Source of the DNA: Ciona savignyi
Lineage: Eukaryota > Chordata > Ascidiacea > Phlebobranchia > Cionidae
NCBI GenBank assembly: GCA_000149265.1
Contig: CH002614.1
Span: forward strand, 1,642,507 to 1,706,506
Reading direction: 5' to 3'
DNA: 64,000 bases
Shown here: positions 14,190-27,000 of the stretch, one piece after another
How positions within the stretch are numbered: position 1 is the first letter of the stretch
How the letters are laid out: each line of letters begins with the position of its first letter
Program-made: the position numbers and the translations under genes
Notes under the pieces: model-generated
What the model saw: the letters and a program-made list of their open reading frames with translations, nothing else
Told to the model about the DNA's origin: nothing
Database searches by the model: none

Positions 14190-17100
14190 TCAACCTGTTT
14201 TCGTTGATTGCAGCATCTTTGTGAGCTCCTCGCATTTCCGAGCATCTTCTTCTCGAATCTTCCTTGAAATGCTCGAATTTGAAATCTGTTTTTGTATGGG
14301 CTCACTACTGCCAGGTCGTGGCTGAAATAAAAACAAAAAAAATAGTTGGGGACAAATTTAAAAATCGAGCAATGGTAATTAACATACGTCGGTTCTGTAC
14401 CTAGGCACTTAGCAGACATTGCCTGAAACATATACCAATTCTATACCACAACGTACCTTATGGGCCGAACCTGAGACCGGTAAAATAAAAATAGTGGATT
14501 AATGGTTTGAAATAAAACTAATGCAATAAGATATTAAAGAATATACAATATAGTTCCGACATCCCGGCGGTGGAGACGAAATTATTTCAAGTGATAACGC
14601 CCAGTTTTCCTACGGGTATAAAAAATGAATATGCAACATTCGCTCCTACCTTTTTCGGTTTTATTTTTGGAGATATCTTCCCGGCAGATGGCAGTAAAGT
14701 GACGCTTTCTTTGCTGTCGTCTGTCTCAGTATCATCTCTGTGGTAAAAAAATGACAAAAAATAAGTTCGCGAATCTGTAGATTCTTTCTAAAACAACGAG
14801 GAAGGGACTGAACGACGAAAATACGTTTATACCAATTTTTACTGCTTGGAGTATATATAGGTACGCGAATGCAAAAAACCTAACTATCTCTAATCCTAAC
14901 GGCGTTAAGTTTAAACCATTTTTAAACCAGAAATAAGTTTTAAATCTATGACTCTTCATACAATATGAATCTTATATGTAACATTGTATGTTTTAATAAC
15001 GAAAAAGGTTGAAGAAGAGACCTTTTTTTTAAATTAATTCCATCAAAGATATATCTAACTGTAGAAAAAAGCGGTCTTAATAACGATCCCATTACGGGTT
15101 CGAAATAAAAAAAAATTAATAAATAAAAATAAAAAGTCCATACGTTATGCTCCCGACTGTCGAGTCCAGCTGAGATGGTGAAGACGACGTTTGGTGCGAA
15201 TCCAATCCCAATAATGACGTCACAACTCCAAGAGCAAGAGATTCCACCAACTTTTCGACGCTTTTTGAGTCGTTGAGATCGGTCTTAGCCCCTGGAAACG
15301 ATGTACATTGTTGTATGGATACTTGGAATGAAGTTATCATGATTGGTCGGGTTGGTCAATCGGTTAGACCATCGGCTGAAACCACCTGCTTGCCAATGTG
15401 TTGTGTCCTATACGTCAAGAAACTTATATCAGACTACGCCAGGCTAGTGGGAAATTTTGTTAACGGGACTAAACAGAGATTAAGTTACACCCGATTAGGA
15501 GGGCAAGATACAGGCGAGGCAGATTAGATTTCATAGGCTTCTAGAGATATTGGGTGGACAACTATTATCGTAAACCTACTAATTTAAAACGGAACGCAAT
15601 AGATCGGGTACTTAGACTGGGGTAGAGGGATTTCCAAGAGTACGGTTTTGTGGCCAAGTGGTTAGCGCGGCCGAAATACTGAACAATTGTTTACAAAAAA
15701 ACGGTCCCGGTGACGATCTGATTCTGGGTTTAGAACCGTGCCCATAAAAGGATTCTCCAATCACCGGGGGAAAAAGAAATTAAGTATAATTGTCACCTCC
15801 GCCAGAAGCGGCCCCGAGAGCAGATTCGACGATGCGCGATGCAAGACCATCCAAGAGAACCTGCATCTCCGACTTTCGTCCAGAGTCCTCTTCTTGAAGA
15901 TCCTCTTCCACTATAGGAGTCAATTCAATCGAATCAAACCTTTCGCTTTTCCTGTAACCGACAGTGTCAAAATATGTTTGTGTTAAGATAGAAAGTTACT
16001 GGGATTTAAATAAAAATAATCCTTTTTTTAAAGCCGAGGTTATTTCAATTTAAGAATGAATTGATATCTACAAAGGGAACTTTAAATAAAGGGCCGAAAT
16101 GAAACATTTTGTAGGGCAATCATTTCAACTTAAGCTAAATTTTTCGAGCAATTTTACATTTTTAGTGGCAGGTGGAACATATGTGAGCGGAGGTTTCAGC
16201 CATTAATTCACGTATTAGCATAAAATCTCGCCATTAATAGGAAAACACAAAGGACCAAAGTTATTTTGTCACACCGAATGTTTTGTAGTGTGGTGGATAA
16301 GATTCATATTCATATCCAGACAACTTACTGGTGAAGTGCTGGGGTTGTTACCGGTGCTTCCATCGTCAGTTGGTTACTCACTGTGGCTGAAGTATGAAGT
16401 ATTAAATTTGACAGCACATTCAAGAAACTTTCCTCTTAGTTAAACATAATGATATGATACAATGTTTGGATTTAACACCGGTGAATAGGAAGTCGCAAGG
16501 GGCGTTATCACACGTTTAATCATCAGGTTATTCTGTGCCAAACGTCGGGTTATCAAGATATTGCAGTGTGTGATTAAAAAGTTTCTTCAGTTTTAGTTAG
16601 AACATATTAAGCCACTTGTTCCAAGCGATGTCTAATAAGTGCGCTGCTGAAGGAAATAAACCATTAGCGACAAGGTTCAATCACACAACCATTCTACTTC
16701 GTAGGTGACGACGCACTAACCCACAAAGCTATTGGTCCCAACCTCAAATATCCTAAAAATGTGGGTGAAAAAAAGCAAGATCTAAAACCACGTAGTTGAT
16801 TCACTTAGTTTTTGCCTTAGCGTCTGTTGTTCAGAATGCAAGCCCAATTTGAGGAGATGTCCGATTTAGTAAAGGAAAATTCTGACCAATGTGCCAATAA
16901 ATACCACATCATTTGACGCTGATGCCACACCTTCTATTAGATCTTCTTGGAGTCTCCAGTTTGAAAAGCTAGATTTGTAAACTTTCTTGCTTGTCCCAGA
17001 AGCTGCAAACGACTTGCACTTCGTTGCTGCTGGAAGTGAAGTCTGTTTTTTGTTCACAGTGATCGTTGATTTCGCGACGCCTTTCTTTCGCTGCTTTGAC

Positions 17101-20100
17101 TTGGCTGTGTTGTTAGTCGTCGATTCGGATTTGGACAACTGAAAAAAATCGAATGTTAAATTTCAAAATGCATAGTATTTCTACCAAACCGAGTTTCGAA
17201 TCCGTGATGGACTCGTCACTAGGACCATTTGTGGGTAGGTGTCGGTATACGTATCCGTGGTACTCGGCCAAAACGACAGTAATCAACATGCATAGTTTGA
17301 TTTGGTTCCAGCTTTAAAACATATATCTGTAAGCAAGTGTGGAATGTCGTGCCTTGTCACCAATGGCGTTTTTGGGTATAATTGTTATATGTATCAGTCG
17401 CGTTGTCTATTCGTCTACACGACCGTAAACTAAAAGCCCTTTTGTTCTTTTAAACATGGGCGCTGGACGTTAAAGTTAAATGGGATGAAACAAAGTACAC
17501 ACTTTCACCTTAGATTCGGTCGTATCAGAGGTTACAGCGCCGACAGTCGTCTGTGTTCCAGCTGGTTCTATTTAAAATAAACATGATTAATTAATAGTTT
17601 TAAATATTTTTTAAAAATTCACACAATTGTAGTTTCAGATGGAATCACCAAAAGTACATTCGGAATAAATATTCATTTTTAACACAACTTTTACCACGGC
17701 GAGTTTGGAATCCCAAAAACTAGGTTATTTGATACTTTTTAAATACACTCCGTATGTGAGTCGTTTGCGTCAAACGTTCGGTCGCACTAAAATCAACTAA
17801 AAAATTACCTACGTTTTTTAATCACTCTAACACTAAAAAACTTAAAATACAAATTTGTCACACTAAAAAAAATTTGGTTACACTATAAATACAAACTTCC
17901 ACTCGGGTTGTAAGTGTCCGACGCCACACTCACCTTCAGTGGGTTTGCTCATTTTACCCATAAGTGCTCGCACGATGTCGCCAGCAAGCAGGCTTGCAGC
18001 TGAGCTCATGGTTGATTGATCCGTCGCAGTCAACAGTTTTTCAAGATCTGATCAAGAATAAAGGTTAGCATGAAATAGTTTTCCATAACAGATTTTATGA
18101 TGGAATGTAATATAAAGAAACCTATAATTTTAAAAATTAGACAAACATGGCAAAAAGCATCGACCTCTTACAATACATTATAATTGTAAAATAAAGTTTT
18201 AAATGCGCGAAATGACAGATACCGTGTAATCCGTTCAACTTGTGACACATTAAACCAATTGTTAAGAATAATAAATGCAGAAAACAATACAGTGTAATGT
18301 GGCATCTATCCCACAATTTAAATCGAGGGAGACAAGGTTCATCAGACTTAGTGTGATAACAGATTCAAATCTAACCTGACTGTCCCGCCATCGTGTCAGA
18401 ACTCAAGGTCAGGCTTGCTGAGTTCGTATTTGAAGCACTGGGGAAGAAGAAAATGTCAGATAATCTCGGTTTAAATAATAAATTTAAAATAAAAATAAAA
18501 AGTTGCTCAACAGAGTAGATTAAATAGGTTTATTCTTAAAATGTTTAGTTGATTTGGTAGGCTATTTTTTTAATACAAATAATGCATGTCGATTTAAACG
18601 ATGTAGGATCAAACGATGTTTTATAAGATACAATAATACATAAAAGAAGCTTTATCGAAAAGGTATAGACTTTCATGTTTTTTTTGCGGAACCGCATAGG
18701 AGTTAAAACGTGTCCAAATAACGTATACAACACATATGAAATGATAAAGTGGTTAGGGCAGTTAGTTTACTGCAAAGGTTTTGTTTGCGAGGTTATTGTA
18801 ATGGATGTAAGTTTATTCAGCTGGCATGTGGGCTAATAAAACGCGGTCAATCAAAACCTGTCGACTGAAAAAATGTAAGTGATCTGCGAATGCTCAATAT
18901 TAATCCAATACCCACACACCTAAGAAAATACTTTTAAAATAACCAGATTTTTTTCAATTTTGCTTTTTTCATTTTTACAATTGGAAATTAAATTTTTTTT
19001 TATTAAGCTAAGTTTTGAATCCAAGATTGGCTTGTCATTATAACGGTTGTAAAAATTGGTATTTAACACTGGAGTTCACCATTTGGCCATACGACTAAAA
19101 AACACAATAAATATCTCATTCCGGTCATATTATATAATTTGGCTGCGAGCGGGGGAAATCCGACAATATAGGATCCAATAAATGACTTTATTTCGTTGTT
19201 AAAAGTCGTAAATAATTGATTACCGTGATCGGCGAATAACCCTATATAGCCGCATGTCCAGTTGAATGAGCTATTTTGGTGTGTTGTATAAATCGTATTT
19301 TTACATTATTTACATAATTTATTTTACGAGCTGCTTTGTATTTTTACAATTGTTGATCCAATATAAAGATGTCATTTACAGGCAATCTAACTTCTCCAAT
19401 GCATTTCTAAAAATAACATGGGTATCAGTATGAAATGCCACCTGCGTGACCTTTACAATCACCGAAGCTAAAAATAAGAAATCAATAGTTGGTTCTATAA
19501 CAGACCCCACCAATGGCAAGCAGTGTTGTATTAACCACAAGGGAAATAAAGCACGTACATTAAAACAAGATAAAGTTCCAGGCCGAAAAACAAAACGTGT
19601 TTTGTTTTAATTTCGTTTTTGAATTATTGGTAAATCCAAAACATATGTATTTTCAGGCAAGCTATCAAAATTGTTTCGGTTAAGCAGAGCAATAATTATA
19701 GTTTTTTAAGCTGTGTCTGATAAAGACAATTCTTTTTTTTAACAAAATGGTTATAACATAACTTTGTTCCCGTGTACGTTTCGAACCCGTGCAGGGCACG
19801 TCACCATTCCAGTTTTTTTATATAGAATATTAAAAGAAATCTGGTCGCAGAACATGTGGCCAGCACACATCACTTATTTACCTGAACGACCGTCTGCCTA
19901 AATGGTTAACGCAACCAATGCATATAAAACGACGCCTCTACAAAAACCGTTTTAGTGACGAGCCCATGATGGGTTCGAAACTTGGCTAGGTATAAAAACG
20001 TCCACTACGGCCGTCTGCCTGAATGGTTAACGCAACCGATACATATATGCCGACTCCTATACAAAAAAGGTTCTGGTGACGAGCCCATCATGGGTTCGAA

Positions 20101-23100
20101 ACTTGGCTTGGTAAAAAAAGTCCTCTACCTTGCTCTTGCGTCTATCAAACTGCGGACGATTTTGGTGATTTCCAGTTGCAATCGCTTCGAGTGTTCGACG
20201 TCCAACCGACTTGGACTGATTTCCATAATCCGCTCCAACACTCTGGATGCCAGCGTATCAACCACCATTTGACTGACAGCCGAGCTCACCACACTTTCCA
20301 TTTCCCCACGTACCAACCTGCTGTGGGAAATAAAGGGAGGATGTTTTAATTATGACTATGGTATCTTTATGAAGAGTATATACTGATATAGGAAAATACA
20401 TTTACTGATATTGAACAACAGTATGAAATAATATAGGACAATGGTGTATACTGGTATAGGAGGCGGAAAATTGTTTTTTCCAAAAACACAACGAGGAGTT
20501 TCAATCATAAATCTTTCGGCTGAAATCCGACGCCCATCAAGCTATTGGTTTAAGCAACAGACATGCAGCTAAGCTGCTAATAAACAGCTTATAAACGATG
20601 TTTGAAACCAAATAAACTCCAAACATACTTTCCGTCGGACACTGCTAGCTTGGCAATCTCTTCCGCCAACTGACTGATTCCGGAGCTCAAAGCTGACTGG
20701 GATGAGTTGTCCAATGCACTTGCATTGGCAAGCGCATTTTCCAGCGTGTTTTCCGTTAAATCATTGGTTAAGTTCTGCGATAACAACCGTTTTAAGCACA
20801 AGAAAAATACGTGTACCAGTACTAGGATAGGATAGGATATATTTACCAGAGCTATTGCAGTGTGTTGTCTATGATACACACCTTTCTTTAATTTAGTAGA
20901 ACCCATTAGTCCACTGGGTTAAATCAATATTCGATAGGTGCATTTGAAAAGGCGTCGCACTAAACCACCAGACTAATCGGTCGGATTATTATTGTTACGT
21001 ATTTAAACTTCGTTTTGGTCTTTTGGAGCTTTATTTTGTTTCTGTTTAAATTTTAGATTTAAAATAAACTACAACCTGAAAATAAAGTCCTATACTTATA
21101 AATTCGAGTATACTATACAAATGTTGTATGTGACAGTTACTGGTATTGCTGATTAATTTTATATTTTTAAAGGGCGGTTCGGTTCATACATATTAAATGG
21201 TTTATCTACGATTGTCTCAGATAACTTGTGCCGACGAACCGCAGAATTTTGCACTTCATTAGGAAAAAGTCACCGCAAAAATACCAAAATATTTAAAAAG
21301 CAAAAAATTTGGGCCAAAATATTCTTAGGGCTAGCAAATTCATAATCTGGCACTTCCTAAATCCCAGTTTAATTACAGATTTAACACCAACCCTTAACAC
21401 GCTTTTGTACCTTTAATCCGGAGCTAAGTGCCGATTGAGTTGAACTGCCGACTTGTAAGGCGTTAAAGATTGATTCTTTCAATGCTTCCAATGCAAAAAG
21501 GCTTGCTCCACTGCTTATAGCAGAGTTTGTCGAACTTCCTAAATCTCCTGCCTGTTTGTAGGTAGATATTATATTCCAGGACCAAATATACTATATCAAG
21601 ATAGGATAGGATATTTATATCGTATCCTTAATATTCGAAATGCAAGGGTGGTTTCACAAGGATAATCGTCAGATTAAGTTGCGCCCACCATCCGATTACA
21701 GGTACTATTACAGTGTGATGCAGACGTTCCTATAATGTTTTGGGGTAAATCAAAAATTCCCTTGATACATTTTCTGTTTAAAGAAAATCTCGAATAAATA
21801 CGTAACGTGGTTTTTTGAAGGATGAAATTTAAGGCATTTTATATATGTCAGTTTCGGCTTGCAATTTATATAACGTGGAAAGGTCAGTTAAACAACATGC
21901 TGAAGTGTTTTCGCGGCTCCACGATAGCAACAGGGTCAGGAATGTGGGAATTATCATTATGAAAGTGCGTCTATATTATCAGGAATGCAGGACTTAAATT
22001 ATCGTGAATGTAGTACTTTTATCATCATGAATGTAAGACTTGAATTATCACAAATGTAAGACTTATTAAAACCTTTATCATTGCGTTTTCGACAATATCT
22101 CCCGCGAGCTCGCTAGCTCCTGAATCGACCGCCGACTCTTGTGATAAATTCTCAGCTCGATTCAGCGCATTAAGCGCCGTTTCGGCAGCCAGTTCTTCAA
22201 CGCCAGAGCTGAGAGCAGATCTAGTGTTTGTAGAAATCTTGCTTGTCTTGCAAAGGGCATCCTGTAGATCATGAAATGGTGGTGACAGTGAAAAACTGTT
22301 AAACGGTTGTTTGGCCAAATGGTCACCGCGACCGATTCATATACCAAATTGTATGAAATAAACAGTATTGAGGACGGGACCATTTCTAGATCCAAACTTA
22401 TCGCAGTAAACAAATTAGTTTATAAAAGATCATGTACTTTGAAAAGTTATTAAAATGTATTATATATATATTATATTTGAATAAGATACTAGCATTTCCT
22501 ATGGTCGCTCGAAATTCAGATATTTTTTAAAATGAATATATTTCGGCAATTAATGACAATATTAGTATTTCATTTAATTATGTCATTTAAATGTTTAAGT
22601 TAAACAGGATACTTGAATTTTCCTTTAGAAGACAAAATGCATATATCTTATGAAAACGAACAACTAGTTTTTGTGCTTGGTGAGATTTTATATCTGTACT
22701 CCTTGGTGTAGATTTAATAAAACGACAAGTTTGTGTTGTAAACAACATACTTTGACCATTGCCTCTGCGATGTTTTTCATCGCGTTTTCTATGGAGTCGG
22801 TGACGAAGCTTTCAGTCGAACACAGACTCGCATCCGGGTCATATTTCTTTATCGCACTTTCCGTTATTGCAGCGGCCAAGTCGTTGATGCCAGACGACAA
22901 AGCTGACGAGGTGTCACGGGCGGGAACGATTTTCCTGGTATAAAGTATAGCAGTATTATGGGCATCACTGAAAGTGGCATGACAAGTTTAACGGAATTAT
23001 GGGCAGCACTGAAAGTGGCATGACAAGTTTAACGATATTATGAGCATCACTGAAAGTGGCATGACACTTTAGCGATATTATGGGCAGTACTGAAAGTGGC

Positions 23101-24029
23101 TAAACTAGTTTAACGATATTATGGGCATCACTGAAAGTGGCATGACAAGTTTAACGGAATTATGGGCAGCACTGAAAGTGGCATGACAAGTTTAACGATA
23201 TTATGAGCATCACTGAAAGTGGCATGACACTTTAGCGATATTATGGGCAGTACTGAAAGTGGCTTAACTAGTTTAACGATATTATGGGCATCACTGAAAG
23301 TGGCATGACAAGTTTAACGGAATTATGGGCAGCACTGAAAGTATAAATATGGGAACAAAAGAAATTCTATATTGAATTTTAAAAGAAGGTTAACTAAAGT
23401 CAGGGAGTAAGTTTTACAATTTTTGGAAGTAAATTGGGCCAAATGCCATTGGTTATTCAACGATCATGTTTTTTTTCTAATATTTTAAGTTAAATGCTAA
23501 CCCGATTGAATCATTAGCAGGAAACCGTAAAATAAGTATAAGCTAACACATTCGCTGTATAATACCTCGCAAGATTTTGACTAATTCGTTGTATCTCCAC
23601 GTCATTCAAGTTTCGGAATGCTTTTCGTGGAGCATTGCCTAGCGCTTTAAGATTGAAGATTTCTTGGATAAAATCTTCGACAGTCATATCTTTAATTAAA
23701 AATATATACCATTATAAATTACCTAAAATGGTCGCAAAAAGTGAATCAATTAGACCTATGTAACCAAATGGGGAAGTATAAGAAAATAAAAATTAATTTA
23801 TTTGTAATCAACATATTTAGCTCTCTTATTACTGTGCAGAAATCATGCATTTTACGACCTTTCACGTTCTTTTGTAGATTGGTGTCGGATGTTGGTTTGT
23901 AGGACGACGGGAGAAAGCGTTTTAAGTCCAAAATGGCGTTCACGATTCCCAATGTCATTTCGTTTACTCTTGCTTCCATAGCAACACTGCTCAATGACGT
24001 CATACTTGATGAGGCGGATGTCGCGGTAC
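14190..24029 (-). CDS. FSIP2-like: FSIP2-like exons 16-31: repeated anchoring-type helices and C-terminus
   Basis: The exons are 23856-24029, 23566-23689, 22751-22934, 22073-22261, 21411-21551, 20629-20774, 20129-20320, 18376-18437, 17934-18047, 17509-17567, 16931-17138, 16329-16380, 15797-15951, 15144-15291, 14650-14737 and 14190-14321. All phases match in order. Exons 18-21 and 24 repeat a unit of the form S-A-[LI]-S-S-G-x-x-x-L-A-x-x-I-x-x-x-A, for example SALSSGINDLAAAITESAI and SALSSGISQLAEEIAKLAV. One unit spans the 20/21 junction. Later helices are LDGLASRIVESAL (exon 28) and VESLALGVVTSLL (exon 29). Exon 26 is Lys/Ser-rich and basic. Exons 30-31 form a charged tail ending TKMLQSTKTG. 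The exon 16 donor is uncertain by a few bases. Confidence 0.65.
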
Positions 24030-27000
24030 CTGTGATGGTAATGAGGGTGAGTTGGGGCTAGTGTTTAAGATGAGAATGCGGCGATAAAACATTCCGTGCC
24101 CACCTTTAAACATTCCGTCCTCACCCTTAAACATTCCGTCCCCACCTTTAAACATTCCATCCCCACCTTTATACATTTGGTCCCAACTTTAAACATTCCT
24201 TCCCCACCTTTAAAAATTCTTTCCCCACGTGTTAATCATTTTCGAAATCAATCATGTTTTCTTTACCGGGCTAAGTTTTGAACCCATAATGGTCTCGGTC
24301 GCTAGGATCGTTTGTATATAGTTGGTGTTTGTATCGGCCACGTTAACTATTTAGCCACATTATTTCATAGACTTTAAAAAGGTTTATTGTTACATTATAT
24401 CCTTGGTGCAATAACATATAGGGTGTTTCGTAAAGCAGAGTTTGAATACTTTGTTCATAACTTTCTGTGTTGTTTTATCACGAACGACAACCATCATTCT
24501 TACATTTTTTATTCTTACATGATTCTATTTGAATAACAATAAACAAAAAATAATAAGGAATATTTGGTTCGTGGCCCCTTTAAGTAATTATGCTGGTATA
24601 TTCTAGTTTGGTGAATAAAGCATAGCATGTGTTAATATACCCAAATAAGGAACATAGGCAAAATGCAATTGGTGGGTTTCGAACCAGTAACCTCCCGATT
24701 ACAGGGAGAACGTACAAGCGATTTTTTTATTGTAATAAAAATATAATCGACGACAAATGTTATATAAAGATACGTTTTATATTATATACATATAAAATAT
24801 AACTTATAAAAGGTATGTATATAAAACACACTTATATGTATATAAAACAAAACCCAATGTCAATACTATACTTTCACTGTAATCCATATACAGCAGGTCA
24901 ACAATTGGAACGTGAACGAAAAAACAGTATATTTGTATGGCCACTTATACCCAAATCACACAATCGGTAATATGAGCGTTTCAAATATATACAATTGTGG
25001 TCTACAGGTGTGTTATTGCTATATCCGGTAAAGGGTGACGTGTTGCACTGGATGGGTTAACACAAGAGTTCCACGGAAATAATCTTTCACGCCAATTTAC
25101 GAAAGACACGATTAGAGAAAGAAAAATTGCGATGCTGTGAGAACTGGTGACAAAGGTGGATAATACATAAGAATCTCTACTGAAAGCCAAAAGTAATTCA
25201 ACGACCAAACTAACTGAAACAATGAAAGTAATTCCAAGCCCGATTGCTAGCCTTCTTCGTATGGATTTCACAATTTCAGACATTGATTCAAGGCCGTGAA
25301 AGGGATAAATTACCAAAATCGCCAATATGAGATGTAAAAGGCTGATCACACTAAACATACTGGCAGCTACGAATAAAGTAATAGGACGTGTTATATTGTA
25401 TGTACTGCTGGGAGCGCATCCGCGTTTGCCGTGTTCCATATTAACATGCATGTAGAACACGTAAACGGCGAACATACATGGAAAAAATACAATAATAGTT
25501 GCACTGCTGCAGCGCTGCATTAACTTAGATTGGGAGGCAGCTAAGAGTGGGTCAACATACAATCGACGTTGTCTGAACCAGAATAAAGTAAACACAAAAG
25601 TTTGACCGAAGCTATATACTGTAACATTAATGTAATGCATCACTTTACACCATATCGACGACGATCTACCAAAAATGTCTTCACAAAGCGCTAGAATGCA
25701 ATTCATAAGCACGGCCACCGATGTTGCCAAGCATAAATGGTTCACCGAGCAAGGTTTCTTATTCTTCAGTTCGTAAACCAGCAGCGCCAAAAACAGATAC
25801 AGGGACAATATGATGAAAAATATAGCCAATCCAAATGTTGAGACTGTAATGTCGTTGGAAACGGTAGATCCATTTAGTATCATATCTTTCGTTGCCTCTT
25901 GATCTATAAAATTTACTCCTTGTGTCTAATCTATTTGAACTTCTTTTTCTTGATATTACCCTCTTACGCGGTCAGCAACCATCCAGACATAAATGAAATC
26001 ACTTGCAAGCAAAATTTAAATTATCATAACTGACCAGAGCTATAGCAATGCATACTGACTATAAGGAAGTCCGCTAATGCCTTTGTAAGGATGTTTGCAA
26101 ATTGGGAATTTTCCCATTGACGCAGTTTCCGGGAAACACTGTTTATAAGTTGACATATTTTCCCAAACAATTGCGTGTTATGGTGCTGTATGTTTGATAC
26201 TATTTTGTGCCGGGCGTATGTTAAACTTGGACGGGAAAGCTGCACAATTAATTGGAAAAGTGTTCTGTCGTTTAGCCGAATGGTTAAAGCGACCGATGCA
26301 CATATCAGTTCTATAAAAAAAAAACGGTTTCAGTAACGAGACTACTGGTGGATCGAAACCTTAGCCATGTTAAAAAATATTACAGATTAATCTGTTCTAG
26401 CCTTAACTATAATCCAACGTCTAAATATACCGAAAGTTAATAATTGGATGGAACTTATACGTGTCTTAACGATTGTCGTTTTGCCATTTTTCCCGTTTTT
26501 CAAAATTTTATCAAAGGGGCTGAATTGTATTTTCTCCATGGAAACAAAAATAAACTTAACTAAACCTAACCAGAGAACTTAACTCTAACCCCAACCCTAA
26601 TTTTAATCCTAATTCCCATCTTCAATATACTGTGCAGTGTCCGTTTTTTATTCTCTTCCCTTTATTTTGTTTTTTTTTTATTCTCCTTGTTTTGGTCTAA
26701 AAGTTGTATGTAAACCGACGTTTCGCACGCACACAATACAATATCTTGAACCTACACTTCGGGTATTTTGGCAACCCGTTTCGGCAACTTGCACAAACCT
26801 GTCTGTAAAAAGACGTATTCATTCTAAATCCGATATCTCTCAGTTAAATTGATGTAAATGCTACAATATGGTATAAGGTATAATATTCCGGTGTTGATGT
26901 GGGTTTCGAACTTACAACTCACAGACTAAAAGAGAAACGCACTAGGGTCTGGTAATAGGCTATAAAAATTCCACACAATCGTGTAATTCTGACATATTCT

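Noticed and set aside
22671-22943. 90-codon plus-strand frame
   Set aside because: Shadow of FSIP2-like exon 18, which has matched splice sites and phase on the minus strand.
23020-23340. CRISPR-like spacing of repeats
   Set aside because: Units are contiguous with no spacers, and the window is eukaryotic; it is a minisatellite.
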